Numbered from the stretch's first letter, positions 12,777-24,710 are shown. The stretch is DNA of 64,000 nucleotides from Gamarada debralockiae (GCA_002803225.1 NXFV01001986.1:87675-151674); one strand, 5' to 3'. Program-made: numbers and translations. Notes: generated by a model not told the origin, from the sequence alone.

Positions 12777-14709
12777 TTATCTATAATCCGGCTTCCTAGC
12801 CATATTCACAGCAGGAGGCGGTCCATCATCAAGCGGATACGGTAACGGCGGTCTTCCCCTCCCCATCGGTAGATCAGGTTCCTGAATCGGCATCTTCGGC
12901 GGCAGCGGAGGAGGATCCACCCTTCCCTGAGCAGGTTTCGGCGGCTCCATCTTCGGCTTCGGAAACTCATCCAAACTCATGATAGCAATCTTGTCTGCAC
13001 CACCCGCATTACGGTATTGGCTTGGCGTCGGGTTGTGAACAATCAAACGATCACCGTCTGCCTCAGATACCTTTGGCGAGCCGATTTTGGGGGATTGGCG
13101 GGACTGGGGCTCGCTATGTCGTGATTGGTTCTCATTTGAGGAGCGTGGTGAAGGTGTCTTGTGGTGGGATGGAACTTCGAGAGTATCGTGGTGTCCGGAC
13201 TCGTAGGAGAGGCGAGGAGGGGGAGAGCGTGGTGGTCTGGGGGGGATTTCAGCGGGAAGCTCAACAGCCATGGGGTAGGCTTCTGGGACGTCGGGGAGGT
13301 CTTTGAAATCCCTACCGCCTATGGTGTCTTTGTCGAAGCGGGCTTTGGCTCTATGAATCTTGGCCAACTTCGCTGCTGCTTCCAGATTCATCCTCTGGAC
13401 TTCGCTCTTGGCTAAGTATCGCCTGGTACCCGTGCTGATGTCTGCGAGGCGGTGCCACTCATTCATGCCGAACTCGCCAACTCCAATCTCGACGTTGAGG
13501 CGGTAGTAGTTCTCGATATTGACCCCGCGCTTGCTGAGACCTTCCCGCTTCATGTATTGATGTGTCTCCTCACAGCCTTCGATCTTCGATATCAAGCGTC
13601 TGCGTGCTTCGGCGAAATCTCCCATGAATCCTTCGTACCAGAGGTGTTGATTTTGGTCGCTACCAGGTGGTCTCTTGCCAGTTCCAATGCTCACGAACAC
13701 TCCGACTTCACGACCAGGCCATTCATTGACGCATGCTTCATCAAGAACGAATGGTGCTGGGTTGTATTGTCCTGCGCCTTCATCGATGAATACTGATTGT
13801 CCGATCTGGATTGGCTTGAATGCTAGGCCTGTCGCCGAGGTTGCTCTGCCTGCTTGCCATATCGTGCAGTCGAATTCGGGAGAGGGTTCTTTTCTGGAAT
13901 CGTAGGATCGTAGAATAGCAGGTTGACCTCCTGGTACAGTACCTTTATAGATCGCAGTGACAGCACTGTTCAATGTTAGCTTCAGAATCTAAGGATCTAA
14001 TTAGAACTCAGATCTTGCTTACGTTTTGGTTCTATTCTCTCGCGTGTCGTACAACAAGGCATTCGGGTTTCCCCATCTCATCGTCATCATGGGCCGGCTC
14101 TGGTAGGTCGAAGGACTCCTATTACTGAAGCTCGCAACACTGGCATTACTGGAATGTCGCTGAGGTGTCCTAGTCATCGGGCTGATCGGGCTCTCGAGGC
14201 CGCTCAATCCCTCAGGCTCATCACCATCGTTGCCCTCCTTCTCAAATATCGTATGTTCCCTCACACACTCCTTGATAGCTTCCTCCAGCTTCGACGCCTT
14301 GAACAAAGTCGACCGATATGGTATTCCCGCAATCGTTTTGTCGGTCTCGAAGACCTTCCTCGTCATTCGCACGTACACTTCTTTGCATGTCTCCAGATCC
14401 AGTCGCAATCGACCAAGCATGATCGCGATCAATCCACCCGTGCCAGTGCCGCATATTAAGTCGAAGTGATCCGCTGGTTTTGGTATCTGATCTCTTCGTG
14501 GCGCTCGTCCTTCGATCTCGACATAGGTTCTGTGCATGAGCTCTTGAATGATGATGAGCATTGAATAGCCCCGCACGCCACCTCCATCTGTGACGTATCA
14601 GTAGGTTGTTTCATTGCTCAGACAGCCCGTGTTGCTTACCTAGAGACAAGATTCGAAGGGGAGGACCCTTCGTAGTATCTTTGCGCCGCAAGTTACCGTT
14701 ACTCTCCAT
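12777..14709 (-). CDS. Patatin-like phospholipase-fold protein, nucleophile Ser replaced
   Basis: Exons 14709-14640, 14587-14023 and 13965-12777 give 607 residues. The patatin fold is clear: the oxyanion loop LSLDGGGVRGYSM (residues 22-33), the nucleophile elbow, then LIAIMLGRLRLDLETCK, and the dyad Asp in FIDEGAGQYNP (about D273). The elbow, however, reads G-T-G-T-G at residues 70-74 in place of G-x-S-x-G, so the nucleophilic serine is Gly72 (codon GGC at 14442-14444; AGC would restore Ser). Normal patatins are Ser-Asp lipid acyl hydrolases. Here activity is doubtful, and a lipid-binding or regulatory role is possible. The C-terminal 170 residues are proline-rich and disordered (RPPRSPPPRLS, PPPLPPKMP), a likely SH3 ligand. 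No signal peptide or membrane helix is seen. Confidence 0.85.
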
Positions 14710-15511
14710 GTTGTTCAGAATCGCGGTTTGGAGTTATTGTTGAGGGGCTGCCTCGTTGTCTTGTAGATCGTTGCTGAGGTTTTGCCGAGATTCTTAGCTA
14801 CGCCAAGAGAATAATTTTGTGCTACGATGACTGTGTTTGCGAAGGGGCGTGTAACTGTCGGTGTGTATCGGTGTGTCAGCCGCAGAGATAGAGCTTCTGT
14901 TTTGTATGAAAAGCTGCTTATCGGGCGCAAAGAAGCAACACGATGACCTTCTACCGCGAGGCTATGCAAGATTTTGAGGCGAATGATGAAATTCGACAGG
15001 GGGGTGTCGCTCCTAGTTTTGCTACTGATGCCCGAAGAACAAGTGGACAACCAACTTTTTAGGGAAAACGCTCTATCGGAATAGGCTTTGTGATAAAATT
15101 TGGAAGTTGAATCTCTCGATCTTACGATATCTTGATGGCAAAAGGGGGCAGTTCATACACCTTCTCCTCCCCAACCAGCGCTTACGCATACCTCCGTACC
15201 TTCCATCAACACCCACTCCCCCGATTATCCGTACTCGTCTTCCTCGCCAAGATCCATGATCCCCAGAAGAGTTCGCTCGGCGTGCGCGGTCGACGATGAT
15301 GCTGTTTATGGATGATTGGCCGCATCCCTGTCCAAAATGACGTTGATTGGCTTTCAAGCGTTTTCAGCTCGAGAGGGGTGAACTTTCGTTTCAAGATCGT
15401 GGCTGTGCAACCCGTCAACCTTCAAGGATGCCTCGAACGGGATCGTGAACTTTCATCCTGTTGCCCAGGTACACCGCTCCTGAACTGTGAAGCTCGACAG
15501 CTGCCAGGTTT
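14710..15511. other. Intergenic region upstream of the patatin-like gene
   Basis: No supported gene. The stretch next to 14709 is the likely promoter of the patatin-like gene. Confidence 0.45.
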
Positions 15512-16412
15512 GAACGCGTGGCGATTCGTCCAATTAGCATCGGCGATTTTATGGATTCGTGGCTGTTCCTGAAAGCTCTACTGATTCCGAATACGACACT
15601 CTACATTGCTCTGAGCCCTCTCCATGCTTGTCAGAATGCGTACAACATTTTGCATGGTATCCAAAATATTCGTACTCCTAAGCACATCCAGCGTCTGTCA
15701 AATGATGTCAAAGGCCTGTGTCAAGTCTTAGGGCTTCTGCAGACCGCCTTGACTGCAGAGAATGCTCGAATGCCATTATAGATGGCCTTGGACCTCGAGT
15801 CGCAACTAAAAACTTTTATCTCCAGCGTTGTGATCTCAGCGATCTCGCAATTCATTAAGCCAGGCGGGGTAGCCGAGAAGTGGAATTTAGGAGATTCGAA
15901 GTTGGAGGTGCTCAAGTGGCGTGAGGCCAAAGTGCTACGAAAGACATGACGGGTACACAAGTGTGCGATAGGCAAAGCTATTTCCTCTCTGAACTTGCAA
16001 GTGCTCTACAGTCTTCTGATCAGACATCATGGCAGACTAGACTTTACAGCGCCGCAAGAAGCCAAGCACCCACCAGTTTCGCTCCCGGTCAGAGTCAGGT
16101 AACACTGGGACGTGCTCTTTATTACTTCGCATGCGACGGCTATGAGTCTCAAGATGGTCACCCAGTTATACTACTGAACTTTCACTCCGGAGACGTTATT
16201 CAAGTTATTGAGCGGCTTGAAAGCTGTCGGTGGGATGGACTCGTGAATAGCGTCCGAGGGTGGTTCCCAAGTAATTATTGCGATTTCTTCCCAGAAGGTC
16301 CGGAGAATAGGGTTTCTTAGTTGCTTGAAGAGAGGGGGCTTATGGATGGAATGCTCGAAACTGGACCTGACAATGACGAGACTCAGCTTCAAGCCACGGG
16401 ACTGCAGATTGT
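15512..16412 (+). pseudogene. Relic of a STAND/Helo-like N-terminal domain plus SH3 domain
   Basis: A first frame (15518-15781) holds amphipathic helices (ACQNAYNILHGIQ, HIQRLSNDVKGLCQ) resembling the helical N-terminal domains of fungal STAND proteins. It ends at TAG and continues in another frame (LKTFISSVVISAISQFIKPG, then WNLGDSKLEVLKWREA). A third open stretch, 15946-16320, ends in a good SH3 domain (about 16110-16290) with ALYYF, the n-Src-like HSGDVIQVIE, the WDGL core and the signature GWFPSNYCDFF. After the TAG at 16318 the same frame stays open to another stop at about 16412. No splice sites join the pieces, so I read it as a decayed gene. A functional small SH3 protein from 15946 is the alternative. 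Confidence 0.45.
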
Positions 16413-16599
16413 GTAAGACGCCTTCAACAACTCCATCAGCACCTACTCCCAGAATCAAATTTCCCTTGAAAGTTGGCAACATTTGCTGTAAAGGGGGAAT
16501 AACTTTCACATGACGATCATTTGTTCTTGGTTTTTGGACCTGTTTTCAGTTCAAGGAACTATCTAGTATCAAAAAGCAAGCATTTCCTCGTCACACCCT

Positions 16600-17749
16600 C
16601 TAAACCCTGTTGAACAACGTTTTCCAATTCTCACCCTCAATGTACTCTCTCAAGCTAGTCAACTTGACATATGGATCCAACTACAAAAACATCAGTACCA
16701 ATCACCACATCTAGCGTTGTATTGAGCACTCACATCTTTCGGCATGACCAAATGCTTTCCCCATCCGAACTCGGCACTAGTCGCAGTACTTTCAGCCGCT
16801 TCTCGGCCCACTCCTCCAGGAACAGCTTTGTCCGCCTCTTCGATGCTGATTTCTCGAGCCTCGCATGGCTCAGCGGTTACTTCACTCAAGATCTGCATGA
16901 AGGTGCCATAGCTTGCCATCTCGCTGACACCGAGCAAGTTCTGACCAGGAGGTGAGCGTACCAGCAAGTCGACGAAGATACCTGTATCGCGCGTGTCGAC
17001 GAATGGATGAATAGCGGTGTTGCCTCCCGGCTTGCGCATGAGATACGTCTTTGTTTCCTCATCCTACGTACTGTCATTCACTCATTCGATCTCGACCCTC
17101 ACACCCAGTGGAGACATACCTTACTGAACCCCATCAACTTCCCATTCCTCACCAAATTCGTCGTATAAAACCCCATATTCAACCGACTACTCCGTTCCCA
17201 CAACTCCTTCTTCCCCTTCAAATACTTCGTAATCTCCGCCTTGCCATCGAAATGATACGCATAGGTATATTTCCCTCCACTCAACTCCTTGAAGCCCGGA
17301 AGCGTGCTCCAAACAAACCTCTCCAACACTCCCTCATCGGCTAATACCTTGGCTGCCGCATCAACGATACTCTTCCCACGTCGGACTTCGATAGCAAAAG
17401 CATGTTCCCCTGTTGCTCGGTCGGAAACTTTGGAGAGTTCTTCGAACGAGGCGAAGAATGGAGCCCAGAAATCGGTCACGGCGAAGACCACGTGCGCACC
17501 GCTGAAGGCAGGGATCAGTGTGCTGGGATTATCTACGTCGGCTTCGATGAGAGAGATGCCTTTTGCTTTGAGAGCCATTGCTGAGGAGCTGGTGGAGGAG
17601 CGGGTTATACCGCGGACGTTCCAGCCTAGGGAGAGGAATTTGTCGGCCACTGAGCCGCCCTGAGATGATGAGGTTAGGAAGTCCGATGGGAAGGGAGGCG
17701 AACGTACTTGGTTTCCTGTGACACCGAGGACTGCGATTGTCTTAGCCAT
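16600..17749 (-). CDS. NmrA-like Rossmann-fold protein
   Basis: Exons 17749-17708, 17659-17120, 17063-16734 and 16680-16600 give 330 residues, the usual length of the family. The N-terminus has the NmrA dinucleotide-binding loop G-V-T-G-N-Q-G-G (residues 9-16), split by the first intron, followed by GWNVRGITRS, where Arg commonly contacts the NADP phosphate. The atypical short-chain dehydrogenase core continues with AHVVFAVTDFWAP and VERFVWSTLPG-like segments. Family members are NAD(P)-binding redox sensors or isoflavone-reductase-like enzymes; NmrA itself represses nitrogen-catabolite genes by binding AreA. This protein is NmrA-like in fold, and a direct role in nitrogen control cannot be claimed. 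Cytosolic or nuclear. Confidence 0.88.
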
Positions 17750-19184
17750 CTTGAATATAGATTCTTTGATATTTTATGGAATTAACGAAAAAGGAGAATG
17801 TCTACCTCTGATATTGAGGAATTCAAGCCTGAGCAGAGCACCCCAATATATACTTTGCTCAAGATCTCATCGTCACCCAAAGAGCCAGGGGGCATCTGAA
17901 ACAGAATGCTTTATAAATATTTCTCCATCCAAGGGACTACTTCATTCACAATCAAAACATTACTAATTCATTTTGCATTAGGATACCTGAAAACGTGGGT
18001 CGCAGTGCGGCAGCCGAGCGCTTTGATTGGAGGACTCGCACCGCAGCCAATCAGAGCCAAGCACTTTTTCACACTTGTGAGAATGATTTTGGGGAGATTG
18101 TGAAACCGTAGGTGGATTTTAAATCTAGCTGATTAATATCGATTGCTATGGGGAATCTGGGAATTGGGATGTCGTAGGAAGTGGGGTTAGGGAGGTGAAA
18201 AGGGCGCGGAAGGGGTTGAGGGGATTGGTCTTTGAGACAGCAAAGGCGCGGTTGTTATTTTGTCTTCCGACCTCCTTCTTATCACAGTATCTTGGACGCC
18301 TTCACCGATCTTAAGTGTCACTGCGACTTTAGTTCAGTCAAATGAAATAACATCGTTTCATCTGCCGGTAAGAGCAAACTTGGCATGTTGTCGTCGCGAG
18401 GCCCCTTTTAACCAAACAGAGAGCGATGCAAATTGCCCAAATTACCATAAAAAGTTCAGCCCCAAGTCGAGTATCTACATCTTTTATCTACGAAGGTCAA
18501 ATATCAGTTTCGAACGGTCGAAATTGATCTCTCTCGAAATTATAGCTCGGAGCTGGATTCGAGGTCATAATGCTTGCGTTGTATCATAACTTATTCGCTC
18601 GCATCGACGGGTCTCGAAATGACAGTTGTTGTCCATATTTTAATCCTCCTCTCAACACAATTTGACCTGACTATGTTTTTTTGGTGGCTGTTGTGTTTGT
18701 TTACGAGCTATTGCTTAATTGATTAAATACAGGTGGAAGAGAAGGAGTGGGGTCCTCTGCACTTTTCGCGCACGGCTGTTTGTACACGTGGATGGGTGGA
18801 TGCAGTGCGCTGTTTATGAGAAGCGAACCGAGAATGAGAGGATTATATATTGGTTTCACAGCATACCATTCATGTTCGATGGTCTTCATCTTACTACCTA
18901 GAACAAGCCCAATCTTATTGTTGAAGTCGTACTCAAAACGCCTTGAAGAGAACCTATTTAAAACTTGATGGAAATGTGTTGAAGAAGCAAAACAGAAAGA
19001 AAAGCCCTCCTCTAGCGGCTCTCTCTCCGTCGCAGTGCCAATCCCATCTTCAGCTCCGCAGCCAAAGAACTGGTCCAAAAGCGACATGTTAAACCTTTCA
19101 TATCCTGACTTCCACCATGGACATAAAGCCAGTTCTGGCCGTTGTCATTGGATCGCTGATCGCATTTTTCTGCCCATCCTTAGG
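17750..19184. other. Intergenic region
   Basis: 1.4 kb with only short spurious frames. The part near 17750-17950 is the promoter side of the NmrA-like gene. Confidence 0.45.
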
Positions 19185-19993
19185 TTACCTTGGCATGGAA
19201 AGATTTGATGAAGTTTTGGAGAAGATGACGGGGGGTGAGTGGTATTCAGTGAGACAAGGGGAGGAATAAAAGGGACGTGTGCAACGTACAAACCACCAGC
19301 AGTAAGAGCCATTCCAGGCCACCTTGGTGCAAGATGGGTTTGCAGAGCATGAGTCTGCACACGACTTGGGTGTGCCGCCGGGTGTGCCGCCCACTGGTAT
19401 TGTAATTAGCTTCATTTCCGTAGACATTTGTATCTAGTTGATGTTTGGATCTGGGGTTGCATTGGCATTTGGCTTCCGGGAGGAGAAATTGGAGCGCTTG
19501 GTAATGGACGGAAAGAGGAAAGACATACGATTATTAGGCTGACTAACGACATTGGCTTTGTCGCAAAAGACCTTGAATCTGCAACCCTCCTTGGTAATGT
19601 AAATTTTGTTGTCATCGCCTGGGCAGGTGGGATTTGCAGTCTGGCCTGGGCCGGGAGGGTCTTCGACGCAGCCTGTGAAGGAACTTTGGTTTGGAAGCAG
19701 AAGGTAGCATATTTGATGTAAACATGACTAGAGCTTTTGGCTTTCAAAAAGGAATGTTATGGCCCGATTAATACTTACAAGCCAACGGAGCAACACCCAG
19801 TATATTTAGTCAAAGATCCGGTGTACTTGTTCCCTAGTAACGGTTCAGTGGATGGCAAGATTCTGGGCTGGAGGGTGGATGTACCAGCGCAAGAAGGACA
19901 CCAATTCGTGTCCGTAGCGAGATTAATCTCAACAGCCGCGGCATTGATGGTGAGAAGAGCGAGGGATTCAAGGATGGTGGATGCAAGATGCAT
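19185..19993 (-). CDS. Small secreted cysteine-rich protein
   Basis: Exons 19993-19779, 19683-19529 and 19393-19185 give 192 residues. The first junction uses GTAAGT and a CCAAAG acceptor, chosen because it alone keeps the frame that continues FTGCVEDPPGPG. A signal peptide (MHLASTILESLALLTINAAA) is followed by 14 cysteines, including WCPSC, TGCCS, CADSCSANPSC and SYCWWF. No family is recognised. The even Cys count and absence of a membrane helix fit an extracellular disulfide-rich protein such as a cell-wall protein or effector. The third exon could instead end at a donor near 19290 (GTACGT after CWWF), which would change the tail. Confidence 0.6.
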
Positions 19994-21080
19994 TGTGAAA
20001 GGGTAGGCTTCTCACAGCCGGATGCTATGTGGTAATGGAGCGGCAGAGAAGAGATCAAGAAAAACTGATTGAATGGAAGTGAGTGTCTCGAATCAACTGG
20101 AGGTGAACAGCTTTCTTATACAAAATTAAATGACTCACCAAACTGAGGGTATGAGGCCGGAGGCATGGATGGATGAGATACTGTGCAGCTCAAGTTCTGA
20201 GTGAGATACAACAAAAGTAGGATGCACTAACTTAAGTTACGGTGTTGACCATCCGCAAGAACTCAGAGACGAGAACCCCGGTATCACGGAGGCAGGGACC
20301 CGTCTTGAGACTAAGAGCTGATTGAGTTGGAACCCCTCAGTCGCACGTATGGTGTTTCTAAGGCGATATATGGGTTGTTGACTCGTCCATGGCGGACGCA
20401 GACGCAACCCGTGTAGATTATGGCTGCCCGGAAGTAACGTGATATATTGTAAGTCCTTGGCACTGATTTACAGGCAATGGTATCAGTTTTCCTCCAAGAA
20501 ATATGTACCAAGCTCTTGAGTTTGATGCAGAGACCCTCATGGATAACTTGTGTCCCTCAAGTGAAGTTTGTCTGGGATCGGCGACGTCACAGTGCTTCCT
20601 GTGATTGAAACACATCTCTTGGTGCTGGGTGAAGATTTGCATAGTAAAAAGAATCCAGAGGAGACACCAAGTAGATTTGAGTGCAATGACTTCACTGTAT
20701 TTGAAAATTCTAGAGACGTCGGCTGTTTCTGAATCCTGATAGATATTGTACAATGGACGAGACCTGCTCTACAATTGAGTTTAAAACGGAGATGTCTTCA
20801 CTCGAGGACGTTGAAAATTGTATTGAAGCGAGCACGAGACAATCGACGATCTGGGGTGCAGCACTTGTATGCAATATCTAAGGCCTCGAGGACACAACTA
20901 TTTTATGGGTTTTCTGTTCCTGGGTACGACTGATATCATGCAGGTACCCGACTTGAGATCTAACCTTGAAGGTGATACAAATAAAAGATGGAAAGGTCGG
21001 CGCGGTCAAAGCAAGACTCACCAAAATATCACCTGTCAGCTTTGATTTCCAGATTGGAGAGATAACTCCTCTACTTGCGT
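19994..21080. other. Intergenic region
   Basis: No gene supported. It lies upstream of the Cys-rich gene and downstream of the decarboxylase-like gene. Confidence 0.45.
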
Positions 21081-22100
21081 TTAACGTGCTACTTGGGTGG
21101 GTCCCCAGCCGATCTTCCAGTTCTGCCCCCTTGGTTGAAGAAACAACTCGTCCACACCGACAGGCTTCTCAATCATCGACTGATCGTACAGACACTCAAC
21201 CAAAGCCTCTAGAGTTTCCCTGTTCGGTTCCACGCCATACGGCCACGGATCACCCTTGAACACTTCCTCAATCTCGTCAATCTCCGCCGGCAACCAAGGA
21301 AGCATGTATCTCAACGCGTCAAGAAACCTCATTCGTCTATACGCAATGTTCTTGGAATCGTTCAACGCGTTGAACAAACTCGTCGCAACAAATGGGTACT
21401 TTTCGTGGACCTCCCGACGAATGACAACCGTGTGCATGATAGGGAAAATGCCATAGTCTCGATAGTATTTCTTCTCCGCTTCCTTGAAATCGGGAAAGAG
21501 CCTCTTGACGTGTGGTGCTTTCCCAAAGCAGGGCGGGAGGTCAGCTCCGATTGTAGCGTCGATCTCACCGTCTTCCAGCAATTGAGAGAGCGACTTGCCA
21601 CTCATGTTATTAGTGATCGAGACCGGTTTCAGAAGTGGCAGCACAGTCGGTTTCCCATGCGGCTCCGGACCTTCCATACTCCCTTCCACCCACTCGATGC
21701 TGCTCAAATCGACACCACACTGCTTCAACAAGCCTCGAATCCAAACAGCAGCTGTCATGGTGTACAGCTGGACTCCGACTTTCTTACCATTCAAATCTTC
21801 AGGTTTCTTGATAGTGCGATCGTTGACAGCAATGAAGCCATGTCTGAATGCACGTGATGGGAAGACGGGGATGGCGACGAAATTGCGCTCTCCAGCTGCA
21901 TAGCGACAGATGTACTCGGAACAAGACATTTCTGAGGCGTCGAATTCGTGACCACCCATCATGCGGTCAAAGACATCTCGAGGGTGATTGTGGACGATGA
22001 AATTGAGAGCGATCCCTTCCGGTGCGATTTCTCCGGTATGAAGAGCTTGCATCCGGTCATATAAACCACTTGCGAATGATATTGGGACCTTCGAAGACAT
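21081..22100 (-). CDS. 4,5-dihydroxyphthalate decarboxylase-like protein
   Basis: A single exon of 339 residues from the ATG at 22100 (MSSKVPISFASG); an upstream in-frame ATG at 22130 would add ten residues. The sequence follows the periplasmic-binding-protein-like fold of bacterial 4,5-dihydroxyphthalate decarboxylases: a start of strand-loop LYDRMQALHTGEI, then EMSCSEYICRYAAGE, FPSRAFRHGFIAVND, GKKVGVQLYTMTAAVWIRGLL, DATIGADLPPCF and WGPT near the end. In bacteria the enzyme removes a carboxylate from 4,5-dihydroxyphthalate to give protocatechuate. No signal peptide is present, so it acts in the cytosol. Lack of introns and a bacterial-type family suggest ancient horizontal gain, which is inference. 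It is head-to-head with an MFS transporter, a plausible uptake/catabolism pair. Confidence 0.85.
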   Translation of the reverse strand: MSSKVPISFASGLYDRMQALHTGEIAPEGIALNFIVHNHPRDVFDRMMGGHEFDASEMSCSEYICRYAAGERNFVAIPVFPSRAFRHGFIAVNDRTIKKPEDLNGKKVGVQLYTMTAAVWIRGLLKQCGVDLSSIEWVEGSMEGPEPHGKPTVLPLLKPVSITNNMSGKSLSQLLEDGEIDATIGADLPPCFGKAPHVKRLFPDFKEAEKKYYRDYGIFPIMHTVVIRREVHEKYPFVATSLFNALNDSKNIAYRRMRFLDALRYMLPWLPAEIDEIEEVFKGDPWPYGVEPNRETLEALVECLYDQSMIEKPVGVDELFLQPRGQNWKIGWGPTQVAR

Positions 22101-22130
22101 TTTCTGGGGGTATTGAGGTTGTCCTAGCAT

Positions 22131-22862
22131 AAGTTAGGTGCTCACGACAAAGAGGAGAAGAATGAAGGAAGTATTTCAAGACAGCCATCCTGGACTTCAA
22201 ATTGATGCCTCTTCGGGATTTTATTTCCATGGTGTCATTTCAGCAAGGGAGTAGTGAGTGGTCTTCGGAGGTCTGTCAGCTCGATCATTATCGTTGGTTC
22301 GAGCCTTGGAGGTGGTTGCACCGTTGCCCCTGTCAGGTCACGTGGTGAACGCGGGGTAGCCCCCGAAAGGCTTAGCGGCTTCCATTTCGACAAATGAACA
22401 TCTCCTTTTCGTCGTGAACTTGTTCATCCTGGGCTCTTCCCAGGTCTCGAAACCCGTGTCGGACATAGCCCTACGTCGAGCAAATTAGATACCCACAAAG
22501 CTAGAGAGTCGCCAAGTCAGCATTCTCAAAACACATTACTTACCCTACCTTTCTCTGCTCTCTGGGCCTCCCAACCCTGGCATTCACCATGCAATCTCTA
22601 GGATATCGGCCGAAGCGACCTGTTCATAGGTTCAAACGTTATGAAGCTCTAGCATCTGCTTACAGCAATGATTATCGTTGCACGAGAAGGAACTTTACTT
22701 CCGTGTGATGATGATGGAAGTATTTCAATGAAATGCAACCTTGCTCACCCGACAGCATCGCATTCATCGCTTTTTATTTCTCATTTTGTTCTCAAACAAT
22801 CTTCTATTTCATTGAAACTCTTTCGCGATTAAAATTATTGCTTCAACATCAAATTCTAAAAG
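22131..22862. promoter_or_regulatory. Bidirectional promoter region of the decarboxylase/MFS pair
   Basis: A 0.76-kb gap between the divergent starts. It contains a palindromic CACGTG E-box (22339-22344) of the bHLH type. A CT-rich leader precedes the MFS ATG. Joint control of both genes is inferred from the arrangement only. Confidence 0.4.
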
Positions 22863-24710
22863 ATGTCGACTAAAGAAGCAGATATTGACCAGCATGAGGT
22901 GCGGGGATATGGGAAGCAAGAGCTCTCTGATATTGAGCTCGTGGAGGGGAAGAGGTCGAAAAGGGGTCTTTTGTTGAGACCGCAACCTTCTAATGATCCC
23001 AATGATCCACTGGTTTGAGAACCCTAGACTCAGAAACGTGAGACAAGCTGACTCGGCTGTCCAGAATTGGCCGTATTTTGAAAAGTATTCGACCTACCTG
23101 ACCGTATGCTTCTTCGCCTTCCTCGGCTTGGCCAACAGTAGTAATTTTACTGTATCAATTGTCCCTGTCGCAGCCGAATTCCATACAACGACGACCAGAG
23201 CAGGCTACCTCACGTCTATTCAGCTCCTGGCAATGGGTCTGGGAAATCTCTTCTGGATGCCCATGATGCGAATTGTTGGCAAAAGGCCCGTCTACCTCGC
23301 GTCCCTGCTTCTGCTCATGGTAACAAACATTTGGGGATACTTCGCCCACAGTTACGGAAGTCTCCTCGCCAGTCGAATAATTGGAGGTTTCCTGTCCGCC
23401 GCTGCAGACGCAACTGTGCCGTCTGTTGTAGCAGACTTATTTTACTTCCATGAGCGCGGTCATTGCATGATGATGTTTCATACGGCTATCAGCGCGGGTG
23501 TGTTCCTTGGGCCTCTTATCAATTCGTATCTCGTACAGTATGCTGGCTGGAGATGGATGTGTGGCTTCATGGCGATTGCAGCGGCGTCGACGTTTGTTGT
23601 TGGTATCTTTACCATCCATGAGACCGCCTACCCCAGAGACAAGGTCAAGCTTGATCTGCCAGAGACAGCATATCCTCCGAAGAGAAGCTACATCTCGAAG
23701 TTATCGCTAACACATGGATATGACCCGGATGCCTCATTCTTTGGGTGGCTGGTTAGTACGCTGGTTTTGCTGGTCTACCCACCAGTCGTCATGGTTGGTT
23801 TGACAATTGGAGTGTTTGTTGGCTGGTAAGTTGGAATCTTTCAATCATAACTTGAAGTGAATTGCTGACGCGTTACAGGAATATCTCAATTCAACTCACT
23901 TCCTCCCGAACCTTCACTGTTGCCCCTTATCACTGGAAGATCCACAGTCTGGGACTTCTCTCCATTTCTGGGTTTGTTGGTGCGGTGATATCGTTCTTTA
24001 TTGGCGGCCGACTCATTGACTTCATCGCCAACAGAATGACAGCTCGGCATGGAGGTATTGCAGAACCGGAATACCGCCTGCCTGCCATGATATTGTAAGT
24101 CTTTTCAGACCGTTGGAAGCCCTATGCTGTTTCAAGTTACGAGTTTGTCCCGGACCACATTTCAATAGAGCATGCTCTTTGAGTTCGATAACTTATGAGG
24201 CTCCTCTCAGCTCTATGCCTCGTCCTTGCTCAAGCAGTACTAACCGCCATAAAGCCCCGCGATTATAGGCCCTATGGGTGTTTTGACATTCGGCATGATC
24301 ATCGCACATAAGAAGAGTTACTGGGGAGCCGCCGTTGGCTTCGCTATGTTGGGCTTTGGGCTCACCGCCGCGAGCAATGTGGTTGTTACTTATGCAGTGG
24401 ATGGCTACCGACCAGTAAGATTTTCATGTTTCTAAGTCAATGAACGAATATGGACTAATCTGAATACCCTCAGATCGCTGGAGAAGTCTTGGTGATTGTC
24501 TTTGTCGTCCGGAATGTCATGGCCTGCATTCTCTCGCTCTATATAGCGGACTGGATTAAAGTTGAAGGAGTCAAGAATGCCTTTGGTGAAATGGTCGGCA
24601 TTCAATATTTCATCTTGTCACTGTCGATTGTTCTGTATTTCTGGGGAAAGAGGATTCGTGCATGGACGGGAACTTTCGGCCCAATGAGAAGGGTTCTCCA
24701 GCGTCGCTAG
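22863..24710 (+). CDS. MFS transporter (fungal polyspecific/drug-proton antiporter type)
   Basis: Exons 22863-23012, 23065-23825, 23879-24094, 24255-24414 and 24474-24710 give 507 residues. The fourth exon starts after a GTACTAACCGCCATAAAG branch/acceptor, which keeps the conserved PAIIGPMGV. The cytosolic N-terminus is acidic (about 60 residues), then helices 1-6 with the fungal MFS signature NSSNFTVSIVP, LTSIQLLAMGLGNLFWMP, MRIVGKRPVYLAS (A-loop) and SRIIGGFLSAAADATVPSV, a central loop, and helices 7-12 ending IQYFILSLSIVLYFWGKR. Relatives export or import small aromatic or toxic molecules with protons. Its head-to-head decarboxylase partner suggests an aromatic acid substrate, which is inference. 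Confidence 0.88.

Noticed and set aside
22993..23829. Long plus-strand frame starting MIPMIHWFENPR as the MFS start
   Set aside because: Its first residues are intron sequence; the true start is 22863, joined to NWPYFEKYS after a GTTTGA..GTCCAG intron.
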